From positions 4,426,501-4,490,500 of the forward strand of contig NZ_CP083376.1 of assembly GCF_020042665.1 (NCBI RefSeq): a stretch of DNA of 64,000 nucleotides, given 5' to 3'. Made by a program: the position numbers and the translations under genes. Shown here piece after piece: positions 30,950 through 40,105 of the stretch (position 1 is the stretch's first letter; the number at the start of each line of letters is the position of its first letter). This DNA is from Pseudoxanthomonas sp. X-1 (lineage in GTDB: Bacteria > Pseudomonadota > Gammaproteobacteria > Xanthomonadales > Xanthomonadaceae). The notes under the pieces were generated by a model. It was given only the letters and a program-made list of their open reading frames with translations, had not been told where the DNA came from and searched no databases.

Positions 30950-31285
30950 ATGAAAGCCCGTCAAGTCTTCATCGCAGGCCTGCTGGCTTGCGCCGCCTTT
31001 TCAAGCGCAGCAAGCGGCCCCGATCTCACCCAGGACGACGCGGCCCTCATCCGCCACATCAAGGCCACCAACGAGGTGTTCGCCAAAGTGCTCGGGCCCT
31101 GCACCGCAGACACGCTGTCGCGGGGTAAGGCGGGCAAGTTCACCTACAGCGGCACCTGCCAGATCAATCCGCTGCCCGACAACAGCGATTGCGGCAGCTA
31201 CAAGGTCACGGCGACTGGTACCGTGGACACCAAGACCTGGGCCACCGTCAGGGATCTCCGCCTTGCGTTGCAGTGCTCAGCGTGA
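30950..31285 (+). CDS. small exported protein of unknown function
   Basis: A 111-residue protein with signal peptide MKARQVFIAGLLACAAFSSAASG. The mature domain has four cysteines (GPCTADT, GTCQINP, NSDCGSYK, LQCSA) that could form two disulfides, and reads like a small beta protein. I do not recognise the family. An in-frame extension upstream is Arg-rich and has no signal, so ATG at 30950 is preferred. Its stop overlaps a GTG that begins the following frameshifted gene. In 30698-30949 I see no gene. Confidence 0.6.
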   Translation: MKARQVFIAGLLACAAFSSAASGPDLTQDDAALIRHIKATNEVFAKVLGPCTADTLSRGKAGKFTYSGTCQINPLPDNSDCGSYKVTATGTVDTKTWATVRDLRLALQCSA

Positions 31286-31816
31286 GTCTGATCAAGCGTC
31301 TCTTTTCCAAGCCAGACACACTTGCCGCCTCTTCGAAACTCGACGCAGACTTGCGCTCTATCCTCAGCGTGGAGCCTGAGATTACGCTGCTGACGGAGCC
31401 CCAGGAGCTTCTCGTTCGGCATCAACGCCGGGATCCTTCCCATGAAGTACAAACTCATTGACGCCATGGCTCACAACTGGAGCCACTCGTTCATGAGCGG
31501 CACCAACTACGTGTTCAATGACTTTGTCTTCAATGACATGTATCAGCTCGCCCGCGATCGGCCAGGGGAGAAGGTCACGATCACCTGGATCCCGACTCCA
31601 TCGGATGAATTGCCTGGGCTCACCACGCGGATTCAAGAGTCGCTGAAGCACTACCGCGAAGCATTGCCCAAGCATCTTCTGCGGCATCAAATTGAGGTGG
31701 GCGCTATCTCCCAGATGCGTACCGAAGTATATCTTGCCGAAAATCTTCAGGTGCACATCAGGTCATACGTGCTGGACGATCGCGGAAAGGAACATGTGCA
31801 GCTGGTGTGGCCCTAG
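31282..31816 (+). pseudogene. unknown gene split by a probable +1 frameshift
   Basis: One frame runs from GTG 31282 (SLIKRLFSKPDTLAASSKLD...SVEPEITLLTEP) to a stop at 31461. A second, in another frame, runs from ATG 31442 (MKYKLIDAMAHNWSHSFMSG...) to 31816. Removing one base of the CCCC run at 31399-31402 joins them as TLLTEPRSFSFGINAGILPM and then MKYKL, giving about 177 residues. The sequence before ATG 31442 in the second frame (SFSFGINAGILP) looks like protein, which supports one broken gene. If not, the 124-residue second part could still be made. Family unknown; base composition is lower in GC than the chromosome around it. Confidence 0.55.
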
Positions 31817-32064
31817 CAGCAAACAGCCGATAACCTTCGGGGCGGGGGCGAACGCTACAAGGGGCATATGGTCGTCATCAGGCAACACGGAAGAAGCGGC
31901 GACCTTTTCGACATGGCAAGCTTCCTCAGCTATCGCCGGCCGAAGTTGAGGGTTTCAGTGGAGGCGGCCAGGGCGTGCTCTGTGTAGTGCAACGTCGAAA
32001 AACGCATCTGAGCCGAGGCCGCTCCGCGGTCAGGCCGCAACCTAGGTACAGGCTGACTACAGAC

Positions 32065-32580
32065 ATGGCCGCAATCTTTGAATTCACCTGCTCCTGTTGT
32101 GGAAAGCGGCATGAGGGGTCACCGAGTTTTGGATACAAGGCGCCGATGTACTACGACGTACTCTCGGGGCAAGACAAACAATCGCTCGCCACACTCACCG
32201 ATGACCTGTGCGAGATAGCGAGCCATGAAGGAACCGACTACTTCGCCCGCGTTGCCCTGGAGTTGCCGATCCAAGGCGTGGAAGAGCCCTTTCTCTGGGG
32301 TGTATGCGTTTCGCTCAGCAGAGAGAGTTTTGAGCGATACACATCCACGTGGGGAGAGCACGACGAGTCTGACAGCTACTTCGGCTGGTTCAGCAATCGC
32401 CTTCCCTACTATCCGGACACGATCAACCTCAAGACGAACGTTCGACCTCGGAATGGTGGATTAAGGCCTTACCTAGAGTTGGCGCCAAGTGCCCATCCGC
32501 TCGCTATCCACTACTCTGAAGGCCTTTCCATCCAGGAGGCGCAAAGGATCGCAGAGAAGGTGATGCATGGAGGCAACTAG
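32065..32580 (+). CDS. DUF2199 protein
   Basis: A 171-residue soluble protein with the DUF2199 pattern: an N-terminal zinc-ribbon-like FTCSCCGKRHEGSPSFGYKAP, then LTDDLCEI, FARVALELPIQGVEEPFLWGVCVSLSRESFERY and a C-terminal SEGLSIQEAQRIAEKV. Its function is not established; such genes often occur singly in accessory regions. Base composition is clearly less GC-rich than the core genes. Of the 248 bases before it (31817-32064) I recognise nothing; a short minus-strand reading (MRFSTLHYTEHALAAS...) may be a relic. Confidence 0.82.
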   Translation: MAAIFEFTCSCCGKRHEGSPSFGYKAPMYYDVLSGQDKQSLATLTDDLCEIASHEGTDYFARVALELPIQGVEEPFLWGVCVSLSRESFERYTSTWGEHDESDSYFGWFSNRLPYYPDTINLKTNVRPRNGGLRPYLELAPSAHPLAIHYSEGLSIQEAQRIAEKVMHGGN

Positions 32581-32687
32581 GAACTCTTGGGACCGAATCC
32601 GTTCTTGATAGCGCCTAGCAGGTCATTCGATCCGAGTTGCCTCGCGGCGAAGAGTGGATTCAGTATCGATTTCAGGAGAGTTGCGCC

Positions 32688-33134
32688 GTGAACTGGAAGC
32701 TCGTAGTGAGCCATGCATGCGCACTACTTCTTGCTGGAGCAGTCGCCGGAATTCTGGAGATCCAGCCTGAGTCGCGGGCGCTTCGCCATGTGGTGGCGTC
32801 GTATCTAGTGAACGCTGCCGCACTTTTTCTGGTGTTGGCCGGCATCTATGCGAACCTGGCATATCGCACTTCTTCAGGACCTTGGTTTCACGCCATCGCT
32901 GCGGCGATGCTAAGCGAGCTGGCCGTCCGAGGATTGCTTCTGCTCTTTTCCGTTGATTCGCTTGGTTCTCCATTGTCCTTGGTGGTCTTCGACTATGTGA
33001 TGTCTCTGTCGGCCCTTCTGTTGGGGACGTTCGCCGGCTTGCGTCTGCGTCAAACGTGCAGGGTCGCGGTGGAGCAGCCTCACTGCGTGAGTCGCCTTGA
33101 CTGTCTCGAGCAGTTGGTGTCGTTGCGCGGGTGA
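32688..33134 (+). CDS. small four-helix membrane protein, unknown
   Basis: A 148-residue integral membrane protein with about four hydrophobic helices (ACALLLAGAVAGIL, YLVNAAALFLVLAGIYA, AAAMLSELAVRGLLLLFSV, VMSLSALLLGTFAGL). I do not recognise the family. GTG at 32688 has AGGAGAG 7-8 bases upstream and is preferred over a TTG further up. It is AT-richer than the core genome, like the DUF2199 gene 107 bases before it. The following 33135-33381 contains no convincing gene. Confidence 0.6.
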   Translation: MNWKLVVSHACALLLAGAVAGILEIQPESRALRHVVASYLVNAAALFLVLAGIYANLAYRTSSGPWFHAIAAAMLSELAVRGLLLLFSVDSLGSPLSLVVFDYVMSLSALLLGTFAGLRLRQTCRVAVEQPHCVSRLDCLEQLVSLRG

Positions 33135-33381
33135 TCGAGCGCGCATTCGGAAGGGTCACCCCCGCGGGAAGCCTGCTTCTGAGGCCTATCTGCTCGCGGC
33201 CTTTGTCGGCCGGCGCCTTGCCGCCGAGGGCGCTCACGAACGGGGGCAGCGTGCGGCGGCCGGCTCTGCGGCGCGCTACGAATCCGTCGTTTCGTTCTGC
33301 GCCGGGGCCTGACATGTCGCCAAGCCGACGCGCTATGGTCGGCTGCCGGGCCAATCCGTTCCCGGACCCCGGGAGCATCGT

Positions 33382-33807
33382 GTGACCAAAACCATCACCA
33401 TCAGCCTGCCCGTCGCCGATCTGGAGGCATCCAAGGCGTTCTACACGGCCGTCGGCTTCACGCCCAGTGCGAAGTTCGCCGATCCCACGGCGGCGCTGAT
33501 GGAGTGGAGCGAGACCATCAGCGTGATGCTGCTGACCCATGCGCGCTGGGCGACGTTCACCACGCGGCCGATTCCGCCGAGCACCTCGAGCGAGGTGGCG
33601 TTGAACATCTCCTGCGCCTCGCGCGAGGCGGTCGACGCGATGGCCGAGGCGGCCGGCCGTCATGGCGGCACGACCGACATCAATCCGGTCGAGGACCACG
33701 GCACCATGTACGGCCGCGATTTCTGCGACCCGGATGGCCATGTCTGGGGCGCGATGTGGATGGACGCGGGCGACGCGCAGGACGAAGACGCGCCTGCGGC
33801 AGATTGA
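33382..33807 (+). CDS. VOC-family lactoylglutathione-lyase-like protein
   Basis: A 141-residue glyoxalase-fold protein (ITISLPVADLEASKAFYTAVGF, ALMEWSETISVMLL, EVALNISCASREAVDAMAEAA, GRDFCDPDGHVWGAMWMD). The arrangement resembles the PhnB/YaeR-like VOC group. The substrate is unknown. GTG at 33382 is the natural start before TKTITISLPV, with GGGAG about 8 bases upstream. It is convergent with the Lrp regulator at 33895. Confidence 0.85.
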   Translation: MTKTITISLPVADLEASKAFYTAVGFTPSAKFADPTAALMEWSETISVMLLTHARWATFTTRPIPPSTSSEVALNISCASREAVDAMAEAAGRHGGTTDINPVEDHGTMYGRDFCDPDGHVWGAMWMDAGDAQDEDAPAAD

Positions 33808-33894
33808 TCGCCGGCGCGTCGTCGGCCGATCCCATGGCGCGATGGCTCCATCGCGCCGAAGACGCGCGGTTGGCGCAGCCGCGCCGCGACGTGC

Positions 33895-34383
33895 TCAGCC
33901 GCGCGGCGCGTCCCGTGTCAGCGGGTAGCCGGAGAACGGCTTGACCTCGTCCATCAGGAAGTGGGAGACGATCTTCTCCACGCCGTAGTCGCCGCCCAGC
34001 AGGCCGCGCGCGATGTCCTTCCAGTGGTGCACGTCGTGCACGATCACGCGCAGCAGGTAGTCGTAGGAGCCGGAGACGCGGCTGGCCTCGACCACCTCGG
34101 GCATGTCCAGGATCCGGCGGTCGAACTCGGTGAACTCGTCCAGGGCGTGCTGCTTGAAGGTGACCTGCGCCAGCACGATGGTCGCCGAGCGGATCCGGTC
34201 CACCGCCACGTGGGCGCGGTAGCCGCGGATCAGGCCGCGCTGCTCCAGCGCCCGCACCCGCGCCAGGCAGGCGCTGGGCGACAGCGCCACCCGGTCGGCC
34301 AGGGCCTGGTTGGTGATCCGTGCATCCTGCTGCAGCACATCCAGGATCTTCAGGTCGGTACGATCGGGCGGTTTGACTGACAT
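33895..34383 (-). CDS. Lrp/AsnC-family regulator of the peptide/amide cluster
   Basis: A 162-residue regulator with winged helix-turn-helix (DRTDLKILDVLQQDARITN, LSPSACLARVRALEQRGLI) and AsnC/RAM domain (EVVEASRVSGSYDYLLRVIVHDV). It is divergent from a TonB receptor that heads a permease-amidase-esterase-peptidase gene set, so an amino acid released by that pathway is the likely effector. Its 317-base divergent region is the AT-rich type Lrp proteins bind. It is clearly related in sequence pattern to the regulator at 17854 but not identical. Confidence 0.92.
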   Translation of the reverse strand: MSVKPPDRTDLKILDVLQQDARITNQALADRVALSPSACLARVRALEQRGLIRGYRAHVAVDRIRSATIVLAQVTFKQHALDEFTEFDRRILDMPEVVEASRVSGSYDYLLRVIVHDVHHWKDIARGLLGGDYGVEKIVSHFLMDEVKPFSGYPLTRDAPRG

Positions 34384-34700
34384 GACGGGGCTCTTGGCGC
34401 GTTGGGGTGCTCGGCCGCGCTGCACGATGTGCGCAATTGGCGGGCCGGGACTGCAGATCCTGCGTTATTGCCGATGTTAACCCGCCGTTCCTGCGGCGTG
34501 CGCGGAATAAATTCCTTTCCAGATCAATTGATTGAGGGCGCGAAGCGCCCCGTGGTTTCTGCTGGACGCGGTCCGGAATTTCACCTACTACTGATCCCGA
34601 GCAGGAATGCGCTGCCGCGCGATGGGGAGGTCGCGCGGGCCACCAGGGGACACCGGAGGTTTCCGCCAACCCGCCAACCGTCCAAAGGGGACCGTCCGCC
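34384..34700. promoter_or_regulatory. divergent control region, lrp / TonB receptor
   Basis: This 317-base gap holds no gene. It contains an unusually AT-rich block for this genome near 34460-34535 with the palindrome GGAATAAATTCC (34504-34515) and AATTGATT-like repeats, then a compact hairpin GGGCGC-GAA-GCGCCC (34536-34550). These are reasonable candidates for Lrp binding and a promoter; no exact start site can be read. Confidence 0.45.
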
Positions 34701-36950
34701 ATGAAGTCGTTGCCGACCACCGCTCTCTCCCGCGCCGTGCGCGCCGCCTGTCTGCTCGGCATCGCCACGGCCGGCGCCGCGCCGGCCTTCGCCCAGGACA
34801 GCGCCGGCGCGCCCGCGACGCAGGCCAAGGATCTCAGCACCGTCGTGGTCACTGCCGGCAAGCGCAACGAATCGGTGCGCGAGATCGCCGGCTCGGTCAG
34901 CGCCATCACCGCGACTGAACTGGACGCGCTGGGCGCGCAGAGCCTGTCCGACTACATCCAGCGCACGCCGGGCGTGGTGTTCAACAGCTACCAGCCGGGC
35001 GTGTCGCAGGTGGTGATGCGCGGCATCGCCACCAGCGCGGGCAACGTGCAGGGCCAGACCACCACCGGCTTCTTCCTCAACGAGGTGCCGCTGACCGAGC
35101 CGGGCTGGACCATCGTGGTGCCGGACATCGACACCTTCGACCTCAACCGCGTCGAGGTGCTGCGCGGTCCGCAGGGCACGCTGTTCGGGTCGGCTTCGAT
35201 GGGTGGCGCGATCAACTACATCGCCAACCTGGCCGATGCCAGCGGCTTCGACGCGGCGGCCGAGGCCACCGTCAGCCAGACCAGGAACGCCGATGTCGGC
35301 TTCGGCGCCAAGGCGATGGTCAACGTGCCGGTCAAGCAGGACCTGCTGGCGTTCCGCGCCGTGGCCCAGTACCGCGACGATCCGGGCTACCTGGACAACA
35401 TCGGCACCGGCAAGCAGGGCGCCAACACCACCAAGCTGGCCGGCGGCCGCTTCTCTGCGGTGCTGACCCCGGCCGCGGGAACCACGCTGTCGTGGCTGAG
35501 CCTGCTGCAGAACACCGACTCGGACGACAACGCCTACCAGATCAAGGGCCTGGCCGACCTGACCCGCAAGACCGCCGTGCCCGAGTACACCGACACCAAG
35601 GTCGCCGTGCACAGCCTGCGCCTGGACCAGGACCTGGACGGCATGACGCTGACCGCGCTGCTGGCCTACCAGAAGAAGAAGCAGGACTGGCGCTTCGACT
35701 ACACGCCCATCCGCGGCGCCTACAACGCCGATCTGGACCTGGACCTGACCAGCCCGCTGTCGATCTATTCCGGCGGCGAAAGCACCGGCAAGAGCCTCGA
35801 GGTCCGCCTGGCCTCGGACACGGGCAGCCGCTTCGAGTGGCTGGTCGGCGGCATGTACTTCGACACCAGCAAGGATCTGTACGAGACCATCGGCGCCGAC
35901 GGCGCGGCCGCGGCCTTCGACAACTCCTCGCTGTACGGGCCGGGCGCGGGCGCGGTGATCGCGCCGGACGGCCGCATCTTCAATGCGTTCTACACGCATC
36001 TGTCCGGCTCGGAGGCGGCGCTGTTCGGCGAAGGATCGTTCTCCTTTACTCCGGAGTGGAAGCTCACGCTCGGCGGTCGCCTGTTCCGCACCAAGGTCGA
36101 CTCCACCGCCACCCAGGTCGGCTTCTCCACCTATCCGGGCAATCCCATCGTCACGCCGTCGCAGACCAAGGAGAACGGCTTCAATCCCAAGGTCTCGCTG
36201 TCCTACACGCCCAACGACAGGGTGATGTTCTACGGCCTGGTCTCCGAAGGGTTCCGCTTCGGCACGCCCAACACCAGCGGGCTGAGCGCCTACCCGATGC
36301 CGTCCGGCTCCAAGTCCGACAGCCTGGTCAACTACGAGCTGGGCACGCGCACCAGCTGGGCCGATGGCCGCTTCCTGCTCGACGCCACCGCGTTCTACGT
36401 GGACTGGAAGGACATCCAGCTGCGCCTGCAGACGCCGGACTTCTACAACTACGCGGCCAACGGCGGCAAGGCGTACAGCCGCGGCATCGAGCTGTCCACC
36501 CGCTGGCGTCCGACCGACCAGTTCGAATGGGCCGGCAGCGTGACCTGGCAGCATGCGCGCCTGGACCAGGACCTGTTCATCCTCTACGCCGGCACCGCGC
36601 CGGCCGGCTCGCAACTGCCGGGCTCGGCCGACTGGTCGATCAACAACACGCTGCGCTACCGCTTCGATGCGGCCTACGACCCCACCCTGTCGCTTTCGCA
36701 CCAGTACCTGTCCAAGGGCATCAGCGACCTCAACTCGGCCGTGCCGGGCGCGACGCCGAACGTGCAGGGCAACTACAACCTGTTCGACCTGCGCTACAGC
36801 ATGACCTTCGGCGGCACCGAGGTCAGCCTGTGGGGCACCAACCTGACCGACAAGCGCGGCGTCACCCGCGAGGTCGCCGAGGTCAACGGCATCGGCCAGG
36901 GCATCGTGCGTCCGCGCACCGTCGGCATGACGGTGCACTGGAAGTACTGA
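34701..36950 (+). CDS. TonB-dependent receptor of the peptide/amide cluster
   Basis: A 749-residue outer-membrane receptor. Signal peptide to about residue 31 (ATAGAAPAFA), TonB box STVVVTAGKR, plug domain with LSDYIQRTPGVVFNSYQPG, VVMRGIATSAGNVQGQ and VEVLRGPQGTLFGSASMGGA, and a barrel ending in TVGMTVHWKY. The plug style (LRGPQGTLFGSASMGG) is that of receptors for organic nutrients as well as siderophores. It precedes genes for an amino-acid permease, an amidase and a peptidase, so a peptide- or amide-containing ligand is inferred. It is separated from the permease by a hairpin and 150 bases. Confidence 0.9.
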   Translation: MKSLPTTALSRAVRAACLLGIATAGAAPAFAQDSAGAPATQAKDLSTVVVTAGKRNESVREIAGSVSAITATELDALGAQSLSDYIQRTPGVVFNSYQPGVSQVVMRGIATSAGNVQGQTTTGFFLNEVPLTEPGWTIVVPDIDTFDLNRVEVLRGPQGTLFGSASMGGAINYIANLADASGFDAAAEATVSQTRNADVGFGAKAMVNVPVKQDLLAFRAVAQYRDDPGYLDNIGTGKQGANTTKLAGGRFSAVLTPAAGTTLSWLSLLQNTDSDDNAYQIKGLADLTRKTAVPEYTDTKVAVHSLRLDQDLDGMTLTALLAYQKKKQDWRFDYTPIRGAYNADLDLDLTSPLSIYSGGESTGKSLEVRLASDTGSRFEWLVGGMYFDTSKDLYETIGADGAAAAFDNSSLYGPGAGAVIAPDGRIFNAFYTHLSGSEAALFGEGSFSFTPEWKLTLGGRLFRTKVDSTATQVGFSTYPGNPIVTPSQTKENGFNPKVSLSYTPNDRVMFYGLVSEGFRFGTPNTSGLSAYPMPSGSKSDSLVNYELGTRTSWADGRFLLDATAFYVDWKDIQLRLQTPDFYNYAANGGKAYSRGIELSTRWRPTDQFEWAGSVTWQHARLDQDLFILYAGTAPAGSQLPGSADWSINNTLRYRFDAAYDPTLSLSHQYLSKGISDLNSAVPGATPNVQGNYNLFDLRYSMTFGGTEVSLWGTNLTDKRGVTREVAEVNGIGQGIVRPRTVGMTVHWKY

Positions 36951-36960
36951 GCCGCCAGCA

Positions 36961-36994
36961 GGCCGATGCGGCGCCGTGCTGCGGCGCATCGGCC
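36961..36994 (+). terminator. stem-loop between TonB receptor and permease
   Basis: GGCCGATGCG and CGCATCGGCC pair around a GC-rich centre, 10 bases after the receptor stop. No T-run follows. It may reduce read-through into the permease operon or protect the receptor mRNA. Confidence 0.5.
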
Positions 36995-37100
36995 CGGATC
37001 GCATCGATGCGCCGCCTGAGCCTCCGCGCCATGTCCGTCTCCTTCGCCGTCGATGCGCGCGCCGGGACACGCATGCTCCATGACACCCAGGATCCCCAAC

Positions 37101-38654
37101 ATGGCTGACGCTTTCCCACCGCTGGACCGCTGGCGCCAAGCGCTGCACCGCAAGTCGATCGACGTGGTGGTGGCCGATACCGAACGCGCCGGCCTGCAGC
37201 GCAAGCTCGGCGCCGGCAGTCTGCTGATCCTCGGCATCGCCAACATCCTCGGCGCCGGCATCTATGTGATGACCGGCGAGGCCGCGGCCAGCTTCGCCGG
37301 GCCGGCGGTGCTGCTGTCCTTCGTGCTCGCCGCGCTGGCCTGCGGCTTCACCGGGCTGTGCTATGCCGAGCTGGCGTCGGTGATCCCGGTGTCCGGCTCG
37401 GCCTACAGCTATTGCTACGTGACCCTGGGCGAGGGCTGCGCCTGGGCGCTGGGCTGGATGGTGATCCTGGAATACGTGCTGTCGGCCTCGGCGGTGGCGG
37501 CGGGCTTCGCCGGATATCTCACCAGCCTGCTCGGCGACATCGGCGTGCACGTGCCGGCGTGGCTGGCCACCTCCACCATCACCGCGCTGCAGCAGGGCGG
37601 CCATACCGTGCTGGCCAACAGCGGCGGCATCAACCTGGTGGCCGCGCTGGCGGTGCTGGCGGCGGCCTGCGTGCTGATCGCCGGCGTCAGTCAGTCGGCG
37701 CTGGTCAATGCGGTGCTGGTGGTCATCAAGGTGGGCGTGCTGGTGTCCTTCATCGCGGTCGGGGCGCGCTACGTGGACAGCGCGCACTGGCAGCCGTTCC
37801 TGCCGGCCAACGAAGGCGGCTTCGCCTACGGCTGGCCGGGCGTGCTGCGCGCGGCGGCGATGCTGTTCTTCGCCTACCTGGGCTTCGAGACCGTATCGAT
37901 GGCGGCCTCGGAGACGCGCAATCCGCGCCGCGATGTGCCTTTCGGCATCCTCGGCTCGCTGGTGGTGTGCACGCTGCTGTACGTCGCCGCCGGCGCGGTG
38001 CTGACCGGGATCGTGCCGTTCCGCGAGCTGGGCGTGCCCGATCCGGTCGCGCTGGCGGTGGATCGCATGGGCTGGCCGTGGTTCGCGGTGCTGATCAAGA
38101 TCGGCGCGCTCACCGGCCTGGGCTCGGTGCTGCTGGCCAACGGCTATGGCGTCTCGCGCGTGGCGGTGAACATCGGCCGCGACGGCCTGCTGCCGGGGCT
38201 GTTCGCGCGCGTGCACCGCACCCGCCGCACGCCGTGGCTGGGCAATCTCACCTTCGGCGTGATCGCCGCGGTGCTGGCGGCGCTGCTGCCGATCGGCGTG
38301 CTCGGCGACCTGATCTGCCTCGGCATCGCCTCGGCCTTCATCGTGGTGTGCATCGCGGTGATGTGGCTGCGTTCGGTGCGGCCGGAGCTGCGCGGCGGCT
38401 TCCGCGTGCCGCTGGGCGGGGTGTGGATCGGCAAGGCCTGGATCGGCACCGTGCCGGTGCTGGGCATCGTGCTGTGCCTGACGATGATGGCGCCGGTGCT
38501 GGGCGACATGGTCCAGCAGGTGCGTCGCGGCGATCCCCTGGCGGCGCTGATCCTGGCCGGCTATGTCCTGGCCGGCGCGTTCATCTACTTCTTCTATGGC
38601 CAGCGCCACGCGCGGCGCCTGGCGCATGCCGCCGTGCGCGCATCGGAATCCTGA
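37101..38654 (+). CDS. APC-superfamily amino-acid permease
   Basis: A 517-residue inner-membrane transporter with about 12 helices. The first membrane segment carries the APC substrate-binding glycine motif (GIANILGAGIYVMTGEAA), and SVIPVSGSAYSYCYVTLGE and FFAYLGFETVSMAASETRNPRRD are typical of the cationic/broad amino-acid transporter branch. It would import an amino acid by proton symport or exchange. It opens a five-gene unit and its stop overlaps the amidase ATG by one base. The substrate is probably a product of the amidase/peptidase. Confidence 0.92.
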   Translation: MADAFPPLDRWRQALHRKSIDVVVADTERAGLQRKLGAGSLLILGIANILGAGIYVMTGEAAASFAGPAVLLSFVLAALACGFTGLCYAELASVIPVSGSAYSYCYVTLGEGCAWALGWMVILEYVLSASAVAAGFAGYLTSLLGDIGVHVPAWLATSTITALQQGGHTVLANSGGINLVAALAVLAAACVLIAGVSQSALVNAVLVVIKVGVLVSFIAVGARYVDSAHWQPFLPANEGGFAYGWPGVLRAAAMLFFAYLGFETVSMAASETRNPRRDVPFGILGSLVVCTLLYVAAGAVLTGIVPFRELGVPDPVALAVDRMGWPWFAVLIKIGALTGLGSVLLANGYGVSRVAVNIGRDGLLPGLFARVHRTRRTPWLGNLTFGVIAAVLAALLPIGVLGDLICLGIASAFIVVCIAVMWLRSVRPELRGGFRVPLGGVWIGKAWIGTVPVLGIVLCLTMMAPVLGDMVQQVRRGDPLAALILAGYVLAGAFIYFFYGQRHARRLAHAAVRASES

Positions 38655-40105
38655 TGTCCTTCCCGCAAGTTCCCCTGTCCCAGGCGCTGTCGCTGGGACG
38701 TCTCGACGCGCACGACCAGGCGGCGCTGCTGGCGCGCGGCGAACTCTCGCCGGCCGAGCTGACCGCCGCGGCCATCGTCCGTGCGCAGCACTTCGAGCCG
38801 ACGCTCGCCGCGCTGAGCCACACCGACTTCGCGCGCGCGCTGGCGCAGGCTGCCGCGCTCTCGCGTCCCGACGCCGACGCGCCGATGCGCGGCGTGCCGT
38901 GGCTGCCGAAGGACTCGCTGCGCGTGATCGGCATGCCCACCCGCGGCGGTTCGCGCAGCCGCAGTAGCGTGCCGGCCCGCGACCAGCACGCCTTTGCGCA
39001 GCGCTGCGCCGAGGCGGGGCTGGTCGCGCTGGGCAAGAGCGCGATGCCGGAATTCGGCCTGATGGGCGTGACCGAACCGCTGCTCGGTCCGGTCACGCGC
39101 AATCCCTGGTCGCTGGCGCATTCGCCCGGCGGCTCCAGTGGCGGCGCCGGCGCGGCGCTGGCCGCGGGCGTGGTGCCGCTGGCGCAGGGCAGCGATGGCG
39201 CCGGGTCGATCCGCATCCCTGCTTCGGCCTGTGGCGTGGTCGGCCTCAAGCCCGGCCGTGGCACCACCGTGCGCGTGCGTTCGCGCCATCCGATCGAGGA
39301 CCTGATCGTCGCCGACAGTCTGATGTCGCGCAGCGTGCGCGACACCGCCTGGGCCTTCGCCGCGCTGCATCCGGATCGCCCGGCGCCGGTCACCGCGCCG
39401 CTGGCGCGTCCGCTGCGCATCGGGCTGGCGGCCGAGACGCTGCAGGGCGTGGCGCCCGAGGCGCAGGTCGCCGCGGCGCTGGCGCAGGCGGTGGCGCTGT
39501 GCGAGGCGCTGGGGCATCGCGTCGAGGTCGCCTCGCTGCCGCTGCGCGGCGCGCAGGTGTTCGAGGCGGCGATGACGCTGTGGTCGCACCTGGGCGCCGA
39601 TGCGCTGGAACTGGCTGAAGTCGCCTTCGGCGCGGCCGAGGCGCGCACGGCGCTGGAGCCGTTTACCGTCGGCCTGTCCGACTGGAACCGCGCCCACTGC
39701 GGCGTGGCCGAGCTGGAGCGGGCCTACGCGGTGCTGGCCGCGCTGCCCGGCGCCTTCAATGCCTTCCACGCGCGCTACGACGTGCTGCTGACCCCGACCC
39801 TGCGCGCGCCGCCGCCACGCCTGGGCACCTTCGCGCCCGATGGCGACTTCGCTGCGGTGTTCGCCGGCATGTTCGACTGGATGGGCTACACGCCGCTGCA
39901 GAACCTGGCCGGCACCCCGGCCATCAGCCTGCCGCTGGCCCACGGCGAGGATGGCCTGCCGATCGGCGTGCAGTTCGCCGCCGATCGCGGCCAGGAACCG
40001 CTGCTGCTGGCCTTGGCCCTGCAGCTCGAATCGGCCGCGCCCTGGCGCGACCGCTGGCCGCCGGTGTCGGTGGCCGCCTCTGAATCCGGCAAGGACACAC
40101 ACTGA
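38654..40105 (+). CDS. amidase-signature hydrolase
   Basis: A 483-residue amidase-signature enzyme. The Ser-cisSer-Lys triad is visible: K86 (WLPKDS), S161/S162 in HSPGGSSGGAGAALAAG, and nucleophile S185 in GSDGAGSIRIPASACG. It hydrolyses an amide, possibly an N-acyl or amidated amino acid or peptide; it lacks the length and partners of GatA. No signal peptide, so it acts in the cytosol on imported substrate. Start and stop codons overlap the genes on both sides (TGATG), showing translational coupling. Confidence 0.92.
   Translation: MSFPQVPLSQALSLGRLDAHDQAALLARGELSPAELTAAAIVRAQHFEPTLAALSHTDFARALAQAAALSRPDADAPMRGVPWLPKDSLRVIGMPTRGGSRSRSSVPARDQHAFAQRCAEAGLVALGKSAMPEFGLMGVTEPLLGPVTRNPWSLAHSPGGSSGGAGAALAAGVVPLAQGSDGAGSIRIPASACGVVGLKPGRGTTVRVRSRHPIEDLIVADSLMSRSVRDTAWAFAALHPDRPAPVTAPLARPLRIGLAAETLQGVAPEAQVAAALAQAVALCEALGHRVEVASLPLRGAQVFEAAMTLWSHLGADALELAEVAFGAAEARTALEPFTVGLSDWNRAHCGVAELERAYAVLAALPGAFNAFHARYDVLLTPTLRAPPPRLGTFAPDGDFAAVFAGMFDWMGYTPLQNLAGTPAISLPLAHGEDGLPIGVQFAADRGQEPLLLALALQLESAAPWRDRWPPVSVAASESGKDTH

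Noticed and set aside
33135..33381. Small gene (MIERAFGRVTPAGS...) upstream of the VOC gene at 33382
   Set aside because: Composition is random-like, no domain or ribosome site, and it runs through the next gene's control region.
34581..38627. 1348-residue open frame on the minus strand opposite the TonB receptor and permease
   Set aside because: It is rich in His/Arg/Gly/Gln in the style of antisense reading of high-GC genes, has no domain pattern, and lies opposite clearly real genes.
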